The notes: generated from the letters alone by a model not told the origin. A DNA stretch of 64,000 nucleotides from Roseicyclus sp. (GCA_018401965.1 JAGYJU010000003.1:1-64000); one strand, 5' to 3'; shown: positions 23,720 through 33,400, numbered from the stretch's first letter. Made by a program: numbers and translations.

Positions 23720-24310
23720 TCAGGGATGGGCGCTGCGCCAGGCCGCCCATGCCTCTGGCGTGTCCAGATCGACCAGCGCGCGGTCGTCGGCCAGCGGCAC
23801 GAGGTGCACCCGGGCCGCCTCGCGCGCAAGAAGGCGCCTTGCCCCTTCATCGCCGGTCAGGGCCGCCAGCTCTGGCACGAGATCGGCGGGAAACAGCACC
23901 GGGTGGCCGGGGGCCCCGGTTTTCGTGGCCGCGCGCAAGATCGCCTTGGGCGCACGCCCCCCCAGCGTGACCAACAGGTAGATGTCATGGGCCGTGATCT
24001 CGGGCATATCGGCGAGCATCAGCATCACCGGCCCCGCCACGCCGGCCACCCCGGCGCGGATCGAGGCGGCCATGCCATCCCCGCCCGAGGCTTCCACGAT
24101 CTCGACCGGCACCCCGTCCAGCGCCGCGCGCCGCGCCGCCTGATCCGGGCCCAGAACCACGCGCACCGGCACGCCGGCCTTGCTGGCACGATGCGCCATC
24201 AGCCGCAGCAGGGGCTGGTCTGCCACGTCCTCCAGCAGCTTGTCGCGCCCGCGCATCCGCGACGACAGCCCGGCGGCCAGCAGCAGGATCATCGGCTCGG
24301 TCGCGGGCAT
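23720..24310 (-). CDS. MobA/MocA-like nucleotidyltransferase
   Basis: The 196-residue protein belongs to the molybdenum-cofactor nucleotidyltransferase superfamily. It shows the N-terminal signature ILLLAAGLSSRMRGRDKLLEDV, a GDGMAASIRAGV segment, the metal motif LMLADMP, and TKTGAPGHPVLFP, closest to MocA (CTP:molybdopterin cytidylyltransferase). The substrate cannot be fixed from sequence. ATG 24310 is chosen because GAAGGA lies 6 nt upstream, supplied partly by the intergenic repeat. It follows the flavoprotein gene (24414-26823) on the same strand. Confidence 0.8.
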   Translation of the reverse strand: MPATEPMILLLAAGLSSRMRGRDKLLEDVADQPLLRLMAHRASKAGVPVRVVLGPDQAARRAALDGVPVEIVEASGGDGMAASIRAGVAGVAGPVMLMLADMPEITAHDIYLLVTLGGRAPKAILRAATKTGAPGHPVLFPADLVPELAALTGDEGARRLLAREAARVHLVPLADDRALVDLDTPEAWAAWRSAHP

Positions 24311-24318
24311 GGGCGTTC

Positions 24319-24380
24319 CTTCATCTTGGCCGGAAAACTCCGGGGGACGCGCCAAGGGCGCGGCGGGGGCAGAGCCCCCG
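24319..24380 (-). repeat. Rhodobacterales-type intergenic G-rich repeat, copy B
   Basis: Read on the minus strand: GGGGGCTCTGCCCCCG hairpin, spacer, CCCCCGGAGTTTTC, then GCCAAGATGAAG. It has the same order as copy A at 9952-10011. Its 3' end supplies part of the SD of the MobA-like gene. Confidence 0.75.
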
Positions 24381-24413
24381 CAAATCTGTGGCCCCTCGCG
24401 CGGACCGGGCGGG

Positions 24414-26823
24414 TTACGCCCGCATCCGCCTATCATCCCAAAGCGGCGCCGTCACCACGCGAGCGGGGCGCATCTCGCCCAGGATCTCGATCTCGACGCT
24501 TTGCCCGTCAACGATCCGGTCGGTGGGCAAAAAGCCGATGGCGACCGATTGCCCGGTCCAATGCGAATACCCGCCCGAGGTGCAGAACCCGGCCACGGCC
24601 CCATCGAGCCAGATCGGTTCATAGCCGACCACGTCGGCGTCATCGGCCTCGATGATGAAATGCGTCAGGCGGCGCTCGGGCGGGGTGGCGCGGGCGGCCT
24701 CGGCGGCCTGGCGACCGATGAAATCGACCGGCTTGGAAAAGCGGATGAACCGGTCCAGTCCGGTCTCGGCGGGCGTGTAATCGGGCGAGAATTCCCGCAT
24801 CCAGGACCCGAAGAACCGATCCAGCCGCAGCGACATCATCGCGCGCATCCCGAAGGGTTTGATCCCGAAGGCCTGTCCCTTGTCCCAAAGCGCTTGCCAC
24901 AGGGTGCGGGTTTCCATCGCATCGACATAGATTTCATACCCGAGGTCGCCGGTATAGCTGACGCGCTGCACGATGGCGCGGCACATGCCGATGCTCATGC
25001 GTTTGACATCCATGAAGCGGAAGGCCTCGGCCGAGACATCGGCACGGGTCAGGGTCGCCAGAAGATCGCGGGCGCCCGGCCCCGCGATCTGAAAGCCGGT
25101 GCGCCGGTCCGACAGGTTCTCGATGACGACATCATCGCCGGGGTGCTGGTCGAACCAGCGCATGTGGTAATCTTGCGCGCCATAGCTCGCGGTCAGTTGA
25201 AATTCCGTCTCCGACAGGCAGGACACGGTGAAATCGCCGATGATCTTGCCGCGTTCCGACAACATGGGTGTCAGCGACAGCCGACCCGGTTCGGGGATGC
25301 GGCCCGCCATGATCCGGTCGAGCCAGGCGCGCGCGCCATGCCCTGTGACGCTGTATTTGCCGAAATTCTGCACTTCGTTTATGCCCGACGCCCTCGCGCA
25401 CGGCGCGCACCTCGCGGCCGGTGGCGTCAAAAGCGTTGGAGCGGCGGAAATTCGGTGTCTCGTAGCGCGGCTCGCCGGGGGCGGCGAAGTAATTGACCAC
25501 CTCCAGCCCGTATTGCTGGCCCCAGACCGCGCCCATCTGGTCAAAGAGGTCATACATGGGCGAGGTGCGAAACGGCCGGGCGGCGGGCTTTTCCTCGTTC
25601 GGGTAGCTGACGGAAAACCGCGTCTGGTAATTTTCGATCACCTTGGGAAGCGTGTAGCCCGGGCCGATCCAGCGGCCAAAGCGGGCGACATCCATCGCCA
25701 TCACGTCGCGTTCGGGTTCGCCCTCGATCATCCATTGCGCCAGCATCAGGCCGACGCCGCCGCCCTGGCTGAAGCCCGCCATCACGCCGCAGGCCGACCA
25801 GTAGTTGCGCAGTCCCGGCACCGGCCCGACCAGCGGGTTGCCGTCGGGGGCAAAGGTGAAGGGGCCATGGATCACCGATTTGACGCCCGCGCGTTCCAGC
25901 ACCGGAAAGCGGCGATAGGCGAATTCGATGCTGGCCTCGATCTTGTCGAAATCATCGGGCAAGAGTTCATGGCCAAAGCCCCATGGCGTGCCATCCACCG
26001 CCCAGGGGCGGCAGGGTTGTTCGTAGAACCCGATGCAAAGCCCCCGGCCTTCCTGGCGCAGGTAGCTTTCGCCGGCGGGGTCCATCACATGGGGGTGCTC
26101 GCGGTCACGTTCGTAGATTTCGGGCGTGTCTTCGGTGACGATATACTGGTGTTCCATCGGGTGCAGCGGCAGGTAGGCGCCCGCCATCGCCCCGACCTCG
26201 CGCGCCCAAAGGCCCGCGGCATTGACGACGTGTTCGGCATGGATGGTGCCCTTGTCGGTCACCACGTCCCAGGTGCCATCGGGGCGCGGGTTGGTTTCCA
26301 GCACCTTGGTGTGCAGCACGATGTCCGCGCCGCCCATGCGTGCGGCCCGGGCATAGGCATGGGTGGTGCCCGAGGGGTCGAGATGACCGTCGAGCGGATC
26401 GTAAAGCCCGCCGAGGATGCCGTCGATATTGGTGATCGGCGCCAGTTTCTTGATCTCGGCCGGGCCGATGATTTCGGTTTCCAGCCCCATGAAGCGATGC
26501 TTGGCCCGTTCCGCCTTGAGCATGTCGAGCCGTTCGGGCGTATCGGCCAGGGTCACGCCGCCGACATGGTGCAAGCCGCAGGACATGCCGGTCAGCTGTT
26601 CCAGTTCACGGTAGAGCCGGATCGTATAGCCTTGCAGCGCGGCCATGTTGGTATCGCCGTTCAGCGTGTGAAACCCGCCCGCCGCATGCCATGTCGACCC
26701 GCTGGTCAGTTCGGAGCGTTCGATCAGCATCACGTCGGACCAGCCCAGCTTGGTCAGGTGATAGGCGACCGATGCGCCGACGACGCCGCCGCCGATGATG
26801 CAGACGCGAGTGGTGGTGTTCAT
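24414..26823 (-). pseudogene. Sarcosine/dimethylglycine dehydrogenase-like flavoprotein, frameshifted
   Basis: Restored, this is 802 residues. The N-terminal FAD (DAO) domain has VCIIGGGVVGASVAYHL, SGSTWHAAGGFHTLNGD, HHVGGVTLA, LDPSGTTHAYA and GFSQGGGVGLMLAQWM. The C-terminal half is GcvT/aminomethyltransferase-like (FQIAGPGARDLLATLT, GDLGYEIYV, FGMRAMMSLRLDRFFGSW, PVAGF-like AVAGFCTSGGYSHW). Such fusions oxidatively demethylate dimethylglycine or sarcosine and pass the methyl group to tetrahydrofolate. The exact substrate is not determined. One extra C in the run 25384-25386 breaks the frame at GREVRAVREGVG/INEVQNFGKYSV. The ATG at 26823 has GGAGG upstream. Likely an indel error. Confidence 0.85.
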
Positions 26824-26935
26824 GGCATGCCTCCGATAGCCTTTGGGGGCATCAAAGGCGCGCGGTCGCGCGCAGGCATGTCAGAAAACGACATATGCTG
26901 GCGCGTCTGGCGTGACAGGGCGGCGCGGTCCCCGC

Positions 26936-28267
26936 TTAGCCCAGTTTGCGCACCTTGAGCCTGGTCAGCCGGTTGCGGTCGCGCTCGGCAACCTCGAAGC
27001 GAAAGCCGTGAAAGCTGAAACATTGGCCGACCACGGGGATCGATTGCGCCTCGTGGATGACCAGGCCTGCGACGGTATTGGCCTCGTCATCGGGCAGCAC
27101 AAGGTCGGTGGCGCGGTTGAAATCGCGGATCGTCATCGCCCCGTCGATGATGAAATTTCCATCCGGCCCGGCCTCGAGCGCGGGGGCTTCGGCGATGTCG
27201 AATTCATCGGTGATCTCGCCCACGATTTCCTCGAGGATGTCTTCGAGCGTGATCAGACCGCGCAGCGCGCCATATTCATCGACAACCAGCGCGAAATGGG
27301 TGTGGCGCTTGAGGAATTGGCGCAGCTGATCGTCCAGCGTGGTGGTTTCGGGGATGAAATAGGGTTTGACCGCCACATCCATGATCTTGAAGCCGCGAAT
27401 GCCCGGCGCGTCTTCACCGCGTGTCAGCCGGTCGATGGCGCGCAACAGGTCCTTGGCATGGACAAGGCCGATGACATTTTCCTGTTCGCCCTTGTAGACC
27501 GGCAGGCGGGTATGGGGCGATTGCAGGGCCTGGCTCAGGATCGCCTCGGGATCGGCCTCGGCATCGATCATCTCGATGCCGGAGCGGTGCAGCATGATTT
27601 CCTCGACGGTGCGTTCATGCAGGTCGAGCGCGCCCAGAAGGCGGTCGCGCTGTTCCTTTTCCACCGTGCCCTCGGAATGGCCCAGCGACAGCGCGCCCAT
27701 GATTTCTTCGTGCACCGACAGCATGTTGGCGCTGGCGTCGATCCGCACCCCGAAAAGCCGCAGCACCGCGCGCACCAAAAGCCGCACAAGGGTCACCACC
27801 GGCGCCATCACGGCGATGACAAGACCGATCGGGCGCGCGGCCAGGGCCGCGGTGCGTTCGGGATCGTTGATCGCGTAGGTTTTCGGCAAGACTTCGGAAA
27901 AGATCAGCACCAGCGCCGTCATCACCAGTGTCGCGATGGCCACGCCGCCTTCGCCCACGATGGTGGTGAAGAGCGCGGTCGCCAGCGACGTGGCCAGGAT
28001 GTTGACCAGGTTGTTGCCCAGAAGAATGCCGCCGATCAGGCGTTCATTGTCTTCCTTCAGCGCCAGCGCCCGCTCCGCGCCCTTGGCGGGCTTGTCGCCG
28101 CGATCGGCCATGGACCGCAGCTTGCCGCGCGAGGCGGCCGTCAGCGCGGTTTCCGACCCGGAAAAGAAGCCCGAGCAGAACAGCAGGAACAAGATCACCG
28201 CGGCGGTGATCCAGGTGCCGGGATCGGCGAGGGCGGAGGCGGTTTCGCTCAAGGCTGTCTGGTCCAT
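26936..28267 (-). CDS. CNNM/CorC-type (DUF21-CBS) membrane protein
   Basis: The 443-residue protein has an N-terminal DUF21 membrane domain (FLLFCSGFFSGSETALTAASR, LLGNNLVNILATSLAT, LIFSEVLPKTYAI), two CBS domains (TRLPVYKGEQENVIGLVHAKDLL and HFALVVDEYGALRGLITLEDILEEIVGEI), and a C-terminal CorC_HlyC domain (DGAMTIRDFNRATDL, NTVAGLVI). The family is linked to magnesium/cobalt homeostasis. It is often annotated HlyC/CorC transporter. The length is normal. A G-rich repeat separates it from xerD on the same strand. Confidence 0.9.
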   Translation of the reverse strand: MDQTALSETASALADPGTWITAAVILFLLFCSGFFSGSETALTAASRGKLRSMADRGDKPAKGAERALALKEDNERLIGGILLGNNLVNILATSLATALFTTIVGEGGVAIATLVMTALVLIFSEVLPKTYAINDPERTAALAARPIGLVIAVMAPVVTLVRLLVRAVLRLFGVRIDASANMLSVHEEIMGALSLGHSEGTVEKEQRDRLLGALDLHERTVEEIMLHRSGIEMIDAEADPEAILSQALQSPHTRLPVYKGEQENVIGLVHAKDLLRAIDRLTRGEDAPGIRGFKIMDVAVKPYFIPETTTLDDQLRQFLKRHTHFALVVDEYGALRGLITLEDILEEIVGEITDEFDIAEAPALEAGPDGNFIIDGAMTIRDFNRATDLVLPDDEANTVAGLVIHEAQSIPVVGQCFSFHGFRFEVAERDRNRLTRLKVRKLG

Positions 28268-28330
28268 GTTGCTGTTATGGGGTGTTGGCCGGGGGGCTGC
28301 AAGATGGGGCGAGGGGTGGGGGCGGCGGCC

Positions 28331-28375
28331 GGGGGCCAGCCCCGGACCCCCGGGATATTTGTGAAACGAAGAAGG
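28331..28375 (+). repeat. Possible variant of the G-rich intergenic repeat
   Basis: GGGGGCCAGCCCCGGACCCCC is followed by GGGATATTTGTG and GAAGAAGG, the same block architecture as copies A and B but with divergent AT-rich part. It lies between the xerD stop and the start of the CorC-like gene. Confidence 0.45.
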
Positions 28376-28383
28376 GGTGCGTG

Positions 28384-29325
28384 TTAACGGTTTGCGAGAG
28401 GGTGATGGTCGAGAACGAGCCGCTTGAGCCGGTCATCGAGGATATGGGTGTAGATTTCGGTTGTGGCGATATCGGCATGGCCCAGAAGCGTCTGGATCAC
28501 GCGCAGATCGGCGCCATTGTGCAACAGATGCGTGGCAAAGGCATGGCGCAGCGTGTGGGGGGTGATCCGCGCCGGGTCGAGACCGGCCGCGAGGCTCAGC
28601 TCCTTGATCAGGGTGAAAAAGCGAATGCGGGTCAGGTGCCCGGTCTTGCCGCGCGAGGGAAACAGGAAGGGCGAGGGCTTCGCGCCGGTTTCCATCCGCA
28701 TCCGGTCCTGGTCGGCGTCGCGCTGGACCAGCCAGGCGGCGATGGCCGCGCGCGCGGGCGGCGAAAGCGGCACCAGCCGATCCTTGTCGCCCTTGCCCCG
28801 CACCAGCAACAGCTGCGGGTCGCCGCGCACCGCCGCCACCGGCAGGGACACGAGTTCGGTGACGCGCAGCCCCGTGGCGTACAGCACCTGCATCAGGCAG
28901 GTGTTGCGCAACCGGTCGGCGGCGGACCGTCCATGGGTTTGCGCCGCATCCAGAAGCGCGTCGACATCTTGCAGGCTGAGCGTGTCGGGCAAGGTGCGGG
29001 ATTTGCCCGGCCCCTTGATCATCAGCGCCGGGTTGTCGGCCCGCCAGCCTTCATCGACGGTGAAGCGGTAGAACTGCTTGAGCGCCGAAAGGCGCCGCGC
29101 GCGGGTCGCGGGCGCAAGCCCCTGGGCGTCCAGATGGGCCAGGTAGGTTTCCAGATCGGGCCGGGTGGCCGGGCCAAGGCCCGTGGCGTTGCGGGCCAGC
29201 CAATCGGCGGCATCGGCAAGATCGCGGCCATAGGCCAGCCGCGTGTTGCGCGCGGCCCCTTGTTCGGCGGCTTGCGCATCGAGGAAGGTGGAAATCTGGC
29301 GGCTGTCGCCGGGGGCTCGTGTCAT
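28384..29325 (-). CDS. xerD: Tyrosine recombinase XerD
   Basis: XerD with XerC resolves chromosome dimers at dif under FtsK control. The 313-residue protein has a SAM-like N-terminal domain and all six catalytic residues: R154 (TGLRVTEL), K178 (RGKGDKDR), H257 and R260 (PHTLRHAFATHLL), H283 (LGHADIATTEIY) and Y292. It is a core-genome recombinase, not an integrase of an island: no att site or cargo is nearby. The upstream exported-protein gene ends 4 bp before the start, so they share a transcript. Confidence 0.93.
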   Translation of the reverse strand: MTRAPGDSRQISTFLDAQAAEQGAARNTRLAYGRDLADAADWLARNATGLGPATRPDLETYLAHLDAQGLAPATRARRLSALKQFYRFTVDEGWRADNPALMIKGPGKSRTLPDTLSLQDVDALLDAAQTHGRSAADRLRNTCLMQVLYATGLRVTELVSLPVAAVRGDPQLLLVRGKGDKDRLVPLSPPARAAIAAWLVQRDADQDRMRMETGAKPSPFLFPSRGKTGHLTRIRFFTLIKELSLAAGLDPARITPHTLRHAFATHLLHNGADLRVIQTLLGHADIATTEIYTHILDDRLKRLVLDHHPLANR

Positions 29326-29329
29326 CGGG

Positions 29330-30868
29330 TCAATCCCGCATCACGATCAGCTGCAGGCCCGCGCGCCGCGCCACGTCTTCCAGCCCCACCGCCCGGTAGA
29401 GGGCCAGCGCATCGGTCACATCGCCCGGATCGCGGCCGGGATCCGACAGCACGAGTGCGGCCCGCAACAAGGCCTCGCCCAGACGGTCATTCTGCACCAG
29501 CCAGGTGTAGCGCTGCGGATCGGGGGCATCATCGCCAAAGGCCGCACCCACGGCGCCAGTCAACAGATCGGCACCGGCTGGGGGCGTTGCGACCCGGCCC
29601 GCCGCGATGGCAAAGGCAAAACGCTCCGCCTCGGTTTGGGGCACGGCGGCCTGCGCCACCTGTTCATAGCGCGATGACAAGAGCGCGATCCGGCGTGCCA
29701 ATACCCCGGTTTCGCCGGTCAGGGGCAGGCGCATCAGGTGATCGGCGTAGATTTCGGCAAAAGCGATGTCCAGCCCTGCCGCCTGCATGGCGGCCCAGGC
29801 CGGGGCCAGCAGGCGGGTCGTGGCCTCGGTGTCGCCGGCCAGAACGGCAGCATCGAAGCGTTGCAGCGCCGCCACCCTGTCCCAGACCCCGCCCGAGGCC
29901 GAGGGCACGCGGGCGGTGTAGATCGCCAGCCATTCCGCCGGTTCGATGGCGCCCGACCGGGTCAACCGTTCGGCGGCGTCCAATTGCGCCCGCCAGCCCG
30001 CCAGGTCGCTCAGATCGGCATGGGCAAAGGCCAGCGGCAGCCCGTTGGTCGAGGGGCGTTCGCCGATGGCCGCGCGCATCTGGAAGGTCAGGGGCGTCAG
30101 CGCCGGATCGGGCGGCAGGGGATCCTCGCCTTCGAACAGCTCGGGGTCGAGGAAGCGCGCGATCAGGTCGCCCTCGGCCTCGGTGATGCGGCCAAGCGCC
30201 TCGCCGGTGCCAAGCGTCAGCGCCGCCGCCGACCAATCGCCCGACCGTGCCAGGCAAAAGATCCGCGCGGGCAGGGTGGGGGCGATGTCGGGGTTGGCCT
30301 CCATCGCGGCACAGGCGCGATCGGCGTGGTCGATCAGCAGCGAGATATCGAACCAGCGGCGAAACACGTCCGGGTTGCGGGGCGAGGCGCGTTCGATCAG
30401 GGCCTGTGCCGGGTCCAGCGCGCCGCGGCCCAGCAACAGGTCGAGCCGCGCAAGAAACAGCGCCGCCCGGTCAGGGTCGGCATCCAGCGGCGGGTCGAGT
30501 TCGGCCAGGGCGAGCGTTTCGGTGAAGCCCTGGATCGCGGGCAGGCCCAAAACGGGCTGCGCGCGCATCAGCCGCGCCAGCGTCTCGGTGTCCGACGCCC
30601 CCCACAAATCGCGGGGCAGGCCGGTGATGGCGGGGGGCAACAGGCCCACCGCCTCGATTTCCACCGCGCCGATGGGCATGACGGTGATGGGCGGCGGCAG
30701 GGCTGATGTGGCGATATTGGAATGGGGCCGCGTGATCGTGTCCGACAGCCAATCGGGCGCGGCCATGGCGGGCAGGTCCGACAGGTCGGCCGGCGCCTGG
30801 GCGCCCAGGGGCATGGCCAGCAGAACCGCCAGGCCAAGACCCGATCCGGCGGATCTAGTCGACATCAA
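29330..30868 (-). CDS. Conserved exported hypothetical protein
   Basis: The 512-residue protein begins with an Arg-containing n-region and hydrophobic core (GLGLAVLLAMPLGAQA), a signal peptide with cleavage near residue 25. The rest is Ala/Leu/Asp-rich and mostly helical (AERLTRSGAIEPAEWLAIYTA, FAEIYADHLMRLPLTGETG), reminiscent of superhelical TPR-like repeats, without catalytic motifs. I do not recognise a named family. The gene overlaps the preceding small membrane ORF by 14 bp and is 4 bp from xerD, so the order small ORF-this-xerD forms an operon. Confidence 0.75.
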   Translation of the reverse strand: MMSTRSAGSGLGLAVLLAMPLGAQAPADLSDLPAMAAPDWLSDTITRPHSNIATSALPPPITVMPIGAVEIEAVGLLPPAITGLPRDLWGASDTETLARLMRAQPVLGLPAIQGFTETLALAELDPPLDADPDRAALFLARLDLLLGRGALDPAQALIERASPRNPDVFRRWFDISLLIDHADRACAAMEANPDIAPTLPARIFCLARSGDWSAAALTLGTGEALGRITEAEGDLIARFLDPELFEGEDPLPPDPALTPLTFQMRAAIGERPSTNGLPLAFAHADLSDLAGWRAQLDAAERLTRSGAIEPAEWLAIYTARVPSASGGVWDRVAALQRFDAAVLAGDTEATTRLLAPAWAAMQAAGLDIAFAEIYADHLMRLPLTGETGVLARRIALLSSRYEQVAQAAVPQTEAERFAFAIAAGRVATPPAGADLLTGAVGAAFGDDAPDPQRYTWLVQNDRLGEALLRAALVLSDPGRDPGDVTDALALYRAVGLEDVARRAGLQLIVMRD

Positions 30869-30989
30869 GCTCCACCGGGGCGGTCACGGTGACCTGGGTC
30901 GGCACCAGATAGCCGGAATAGGAATAGCCGATCAGCCCGATAAGGCCGAGAAGGATGAGCAGAAACAGAAACCTGATGATGCGCCCCAT
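30855..30989 (-). CDS. Small single-pass membrane protein (44 aa)
   Basis: From ATG 30989 the ORF encodes a basic N-terminus (MGRIIR), a strongly hydrophobic helix (FLFLLILLGLIGLIGYSYSGYL), and a short outer tail ending ELDVD. The frame is open further upstream, but AAGGGG about 8 nt before 30989 supports this start. The stop overlaps the exported-protein gene by 14 bp, implying coupled translation. No family is recognised. It is divergent from aroK. Confidence 0.65.
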   Translation of the reverse strand: MGRIIRFLFLLILLGLIGLIGYSYSGYLVPTQVTVTAPVELDVD

Positions 30990-31129
30990 GGTCTTGCGCC
31001 CCTTGCCTCGCGATCGGTGTCGCGCCGGTCGCCTGCCCGGTCGCGTTTCGGCGTTTGCCGCCGTTGTGGTTTCCTTATAAGCCATGACCGGCGAAATTGC
31101 GCCAGTCAGGGGAAAGTTTTTTCAAAGCC

Positions 31130-31720
31130 ATGGGCGAAACCACGCCACATTTTCGTGAAGGGCAGGGCGAACACCTGCGGCGCACCGTTGTCCTGGTGGG
31201 TATGATGGGGGCGGGCAAGACGGCCGTGGGCCGCGCGTTGGCGGCGCGGCTTGGGGTTGCGATGCGCGACTCGGATGCGGAAATCGAAGCCTCCAGCCAA
31301 TTGTCCATCGCCGAGATCTTTGACCGCTACGGCGAGCCCTTCTTTCGCGAAAAGGAAAGCGCGGTGATCGCGCGCCTGCTGGATGGGCCGCCCTGCATCC
31401 TGTCGACGGGCGGCGGGGCCTGGATGTCGGCGGCCAATCGCGCGCTTTTGACCACGCAGGCGGCGGTGGTCTGGCTTCAGGCCGACCTGGAGGTCTTGTG
31501 GGCTCGCGTGCGCCACAAGACCACGCGCCCCTTGCTGCGCACCCGCGCGCCCAAGGCCACGCTGGCCGCGCTTTATGCCGAGCGCGAACCGATCTATGCG
31601 CTGGCCCCGGTCAAGGTTGCGGTCGCGCCCGATTGGTCGATCGAGCAGACCGCCGAACAGGTGATGGCGGAACTGGCCCGGCTTGGGGCGGTGGATGGAT
31701 ACGCAGGGGATGGAAAATGA
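31130..31720 (+). CDS. aroK: Shikimate kinase AroK
   Basis: AroK phosphorylates shikimate at O3 in aromatic amino acid synthesis. The protein (196 aa) shows the P-loop GMMGAGKT (24-31), shikimate-binding DSDAEIE and EREPIYAL, and the adenine/lid segment TTRPLLR. The GGGAW pocket motif is present. ATG 31130 is the best start because the upstream TTG extension adds non-conserved residues. The stop overlaps aroB as ATGA. Confidence 0.95.
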   Translation: MGETTPHFREGQGEHLRRTVVLVGMMGAGKTAVGRALAARLGVAMRDSDAEIEASSQLSIAEIFDRYGEPFFREKESAVIARLLDGPPCILSTGGGAWMSAANRALLTTQAAVVWLQADLEVLWARVRHKTTRPLLRTRAPKATLAALYAEREPIYALAPVKVAVAPDWSIEQTAEQVMAELARLGAVDGYAGDGK

Positions 31721-32817
31721 CCGAAACGGTGCATGTGGACCTTGGGGATCGCGCCTATGACGTGCGGATCGGCGCGGGGCTGATCGCGCGGGCCGGGGCC
31801 GAGATCGCGCCGCTGCTCAAGCGCCCCCGCGTCTGGATCGTCACCGAGGAGACGGTTGCCGGTCTGCATCTGGCGGCGCTGGAGGCCGGGCTGCGCGCAG
31901 GGGGCGTGGACAGCGCGGCGCTGATCCTGCCGCCGGGCGAGGCCACGAAAAGCTGGCCGCATCTGATCCGGGTGGTGGAGTGGTTGCTGGATCAAAAGGT
32001 GGAACGCCGCGACATGGTGCTGGCCTTTGGCGGGGGCGTGATCGGCGACCTCGTGGGGTTTGCCTGCGCCATCCTGCGGCGCGGCGTGCGCTTCGTGCAG
32101 GTGCCGACCTCGCTTTTGGCGCAGGTCGACAGTTCGGTGGGCGGCAAGACCGGGATCAACACGGGCCATGGCAAGAACCTTGTGGGCGCCTTTCATCAAC
32201 CCAGCCTCGTTCTGGCGGATGTGGGGGTCTTGGGCAGCTTGCCCGCGCGCGATTTCCGCGCCGGCTACGGCGAGGTGGTGAAATACGGGCTTTTGGGCGA
32301 TGCCGGGTTTTTCGACTGGCTGGAGACCAATGCCCCGGCCATGGCCAAGGGCGATCTGGCCCTGCGCGCGCAGGCGGTGCGCCATTCGGTGCAGATGAAG
32401 GCCGATATCGTGGTGCGCGATGAAACCGAACAGGGCGACCGGGCGCTTTTGAACCTGGGCCATACCTTTGGCCATGCGCTGGAGGCCGCGACCGGGTTTT
32501 CCGATCGTTTGCTGCACGGCGAAGGCGTGGCCATCGGCTGTGCGCTGGCCTTTGGGCTGTCGGCACGGCTGGGGCTGTGCAGCCAGGAAGACCCGAGCCG
32601 GGTGCGGGCCCATCTGGCCGATATGGGGATGATGCGGGATTTGTCCGATGTTCCGGGCGATTTGCCGGGGGCTGACAGGCTATTGGCCCTGATGGCGCAG
32701 GACAAAAAGGTCGTCGATGGCCAGCTGCGGTTCATCCTGGCGCGCGGGATCGGGGAGGCGTTCGTCGCCGCCGATGTGCCGGTGGAGGCTGTTCAGGCGG
32801 TGTTGCAGGGGAGATGA
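31717..32817 (+). CDS. aroB: 3-dehydroquinate synthase AroB
   Basis: AroB converts DAHP to 3-dehydroquinate, the second shikimate-pathway step, using NAD+ and a divalent metal. The 366-residue protein shows LPPGEATKSW, GGGVIGDLVGFACAILRRGV, the VPTSLLAQVDSSVGGKTGIN block, YGEVVKYG with the metal glutamate, and LNLGHTFGHALE plus HGEGVAIG with the metal histidines. The start overlaps the aroK stop (ATGA), the common aroK-aroB arrangement. Confidence 0.97.
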   Translation: MTETVHVDLGDRAYDVRIGAGLIARAGAEIAPLLKRPRVWIVTEETVAGLHLAALEAGLRAGGVDSAALILPPGEATKSWPHLIRVVEWLLDQKVERRDMVLAFGGGVIGDLVGFACAILRRGVRFVQVPTSLLAQVDSSVGGKTGINTGHGKNLVGAFHQPSLVLADVGVLGSLPARDFRAGYGEVVKYGLLGDAGFFDWLETNAPAMAKGDLALRAQAVRHSVQMKADIVVRDETEQGDRALLNLGHTFGHALEAATGFSDRLLHGEGVAIGCALAFGLSARLGLCSQEDPSRVRAHLADMGMMRDLSDVPGDLPGADRLLALMAQDKKVVDGQLRFILARGIGEAFVAADVPVEAVQAVLQGR

Positions 32818-32866
32818 CGAATTTTCGTACGAAAATTCGCGTGATGCGAAAATTCGTACGAATTTC
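32818..32866. repeat. TTTTCGTACGAAAA palindromic repeat pair
   Basis: A perfect 22-bp palindrome with core TTTTCGTACGAAAA spans 32818-32839. A second, AAATTCGTACGAATTT, spans 32850-32865. The same 22-bp palindrome recurs at 46592-46613. It lies between convergent aroB and gpt, and may act as a bidirectional 3' hairpin or a protein-binding site. Confidence 0.8.
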
Positions 32867-32874
32867 CGGCTTGT

Positions 32875-33396
32875 TCAATCCTTGCCGCGATACGGTTCCA
32901 CGTATTGCAGCGCCATGTCCCAGGGGAAAAAGATCCAGGTGTCCTGGCTCACGCCGGTGATGAAGGTGTCGACCATCGGTTCGCCCTTGGGTTTGGCATA
33001 GACCGTGGCGAAATGCGCCTTGGGGTAAAGCTGGCGCACCAGTTCCAGCGTCTTGCCGGTGTCGACCAGGTCATCGACGACAAGGACGCCCTCGCCATCG
33101 CCCATCATCGCGATATCGGGGCTCTTGAGCACTTCGGCCTCGCGCTGGGTATCGGCCTTGCCGCCGCCCGCGTGGTAGGATTTCACGCTGATCGTGTCGA
33201 CGGTGCGGATGTCCAGCTCGCGCGCGACGATCATCGCGGGCGCCATGCCGCCGCGCGTGATGGCCACGACCGCGCGCCACGACCCATCGGCGCCGGGCCC
33301 GCGTTTGTCGAGCCGCCAGGCCAGCGCGCGCGCATCGCGGTGCAACTGGTCCCAGCTGACATGGAACCCTTTTTCATGCGGCAGCGGCGTGATCAT
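32875..33396 (-). CDS. gpt: Xanthine-guanine phosphoribosyltransferase
   Basis: Gpt salvages xanthine and guanine with PRPP. The 173-residue protein has the PRPP loop [17 protein letters not shown], the ITRGGMAPA segment, and the C-terminal WIFFPWD typical of Gpt. The length is near the family norm. It lies 4 bp after fabI on the same strand, probably cotranscribed. A palindromic repeat follows the stop. Confidence 0.93.
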   Translation of the reverse strand: MITPLPHEKGFHVSWDQLHRDARALAWRLDKRGPGADGSWRAVVAITRGGMAPAMIVARELDIRTVDTISVKSYHAGGGKADTQREAEVLKSPDIAMMGDGEGVLVVDDLVDTGKTLELVRQLYPKAHFATVYAKPKGEPMVDTFITGVSQDTWIFFPWDMALQYVEPYRGKD

Positions 33397-33400
33397 GGCG

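Noticed and set aside
25228..26958. 576-codon plus-strand frame opposite the flavoprotein
   Set aside because: It is antisense to the conserved GlyGly FAD protein. Residue use is shadow-like.
28384..29325. xerD as evidence of an integrated mobile element
   Set aside because: All catalytic residues and the gene context fit core XerD. No att repeats, cargo or unusual base use were seen.
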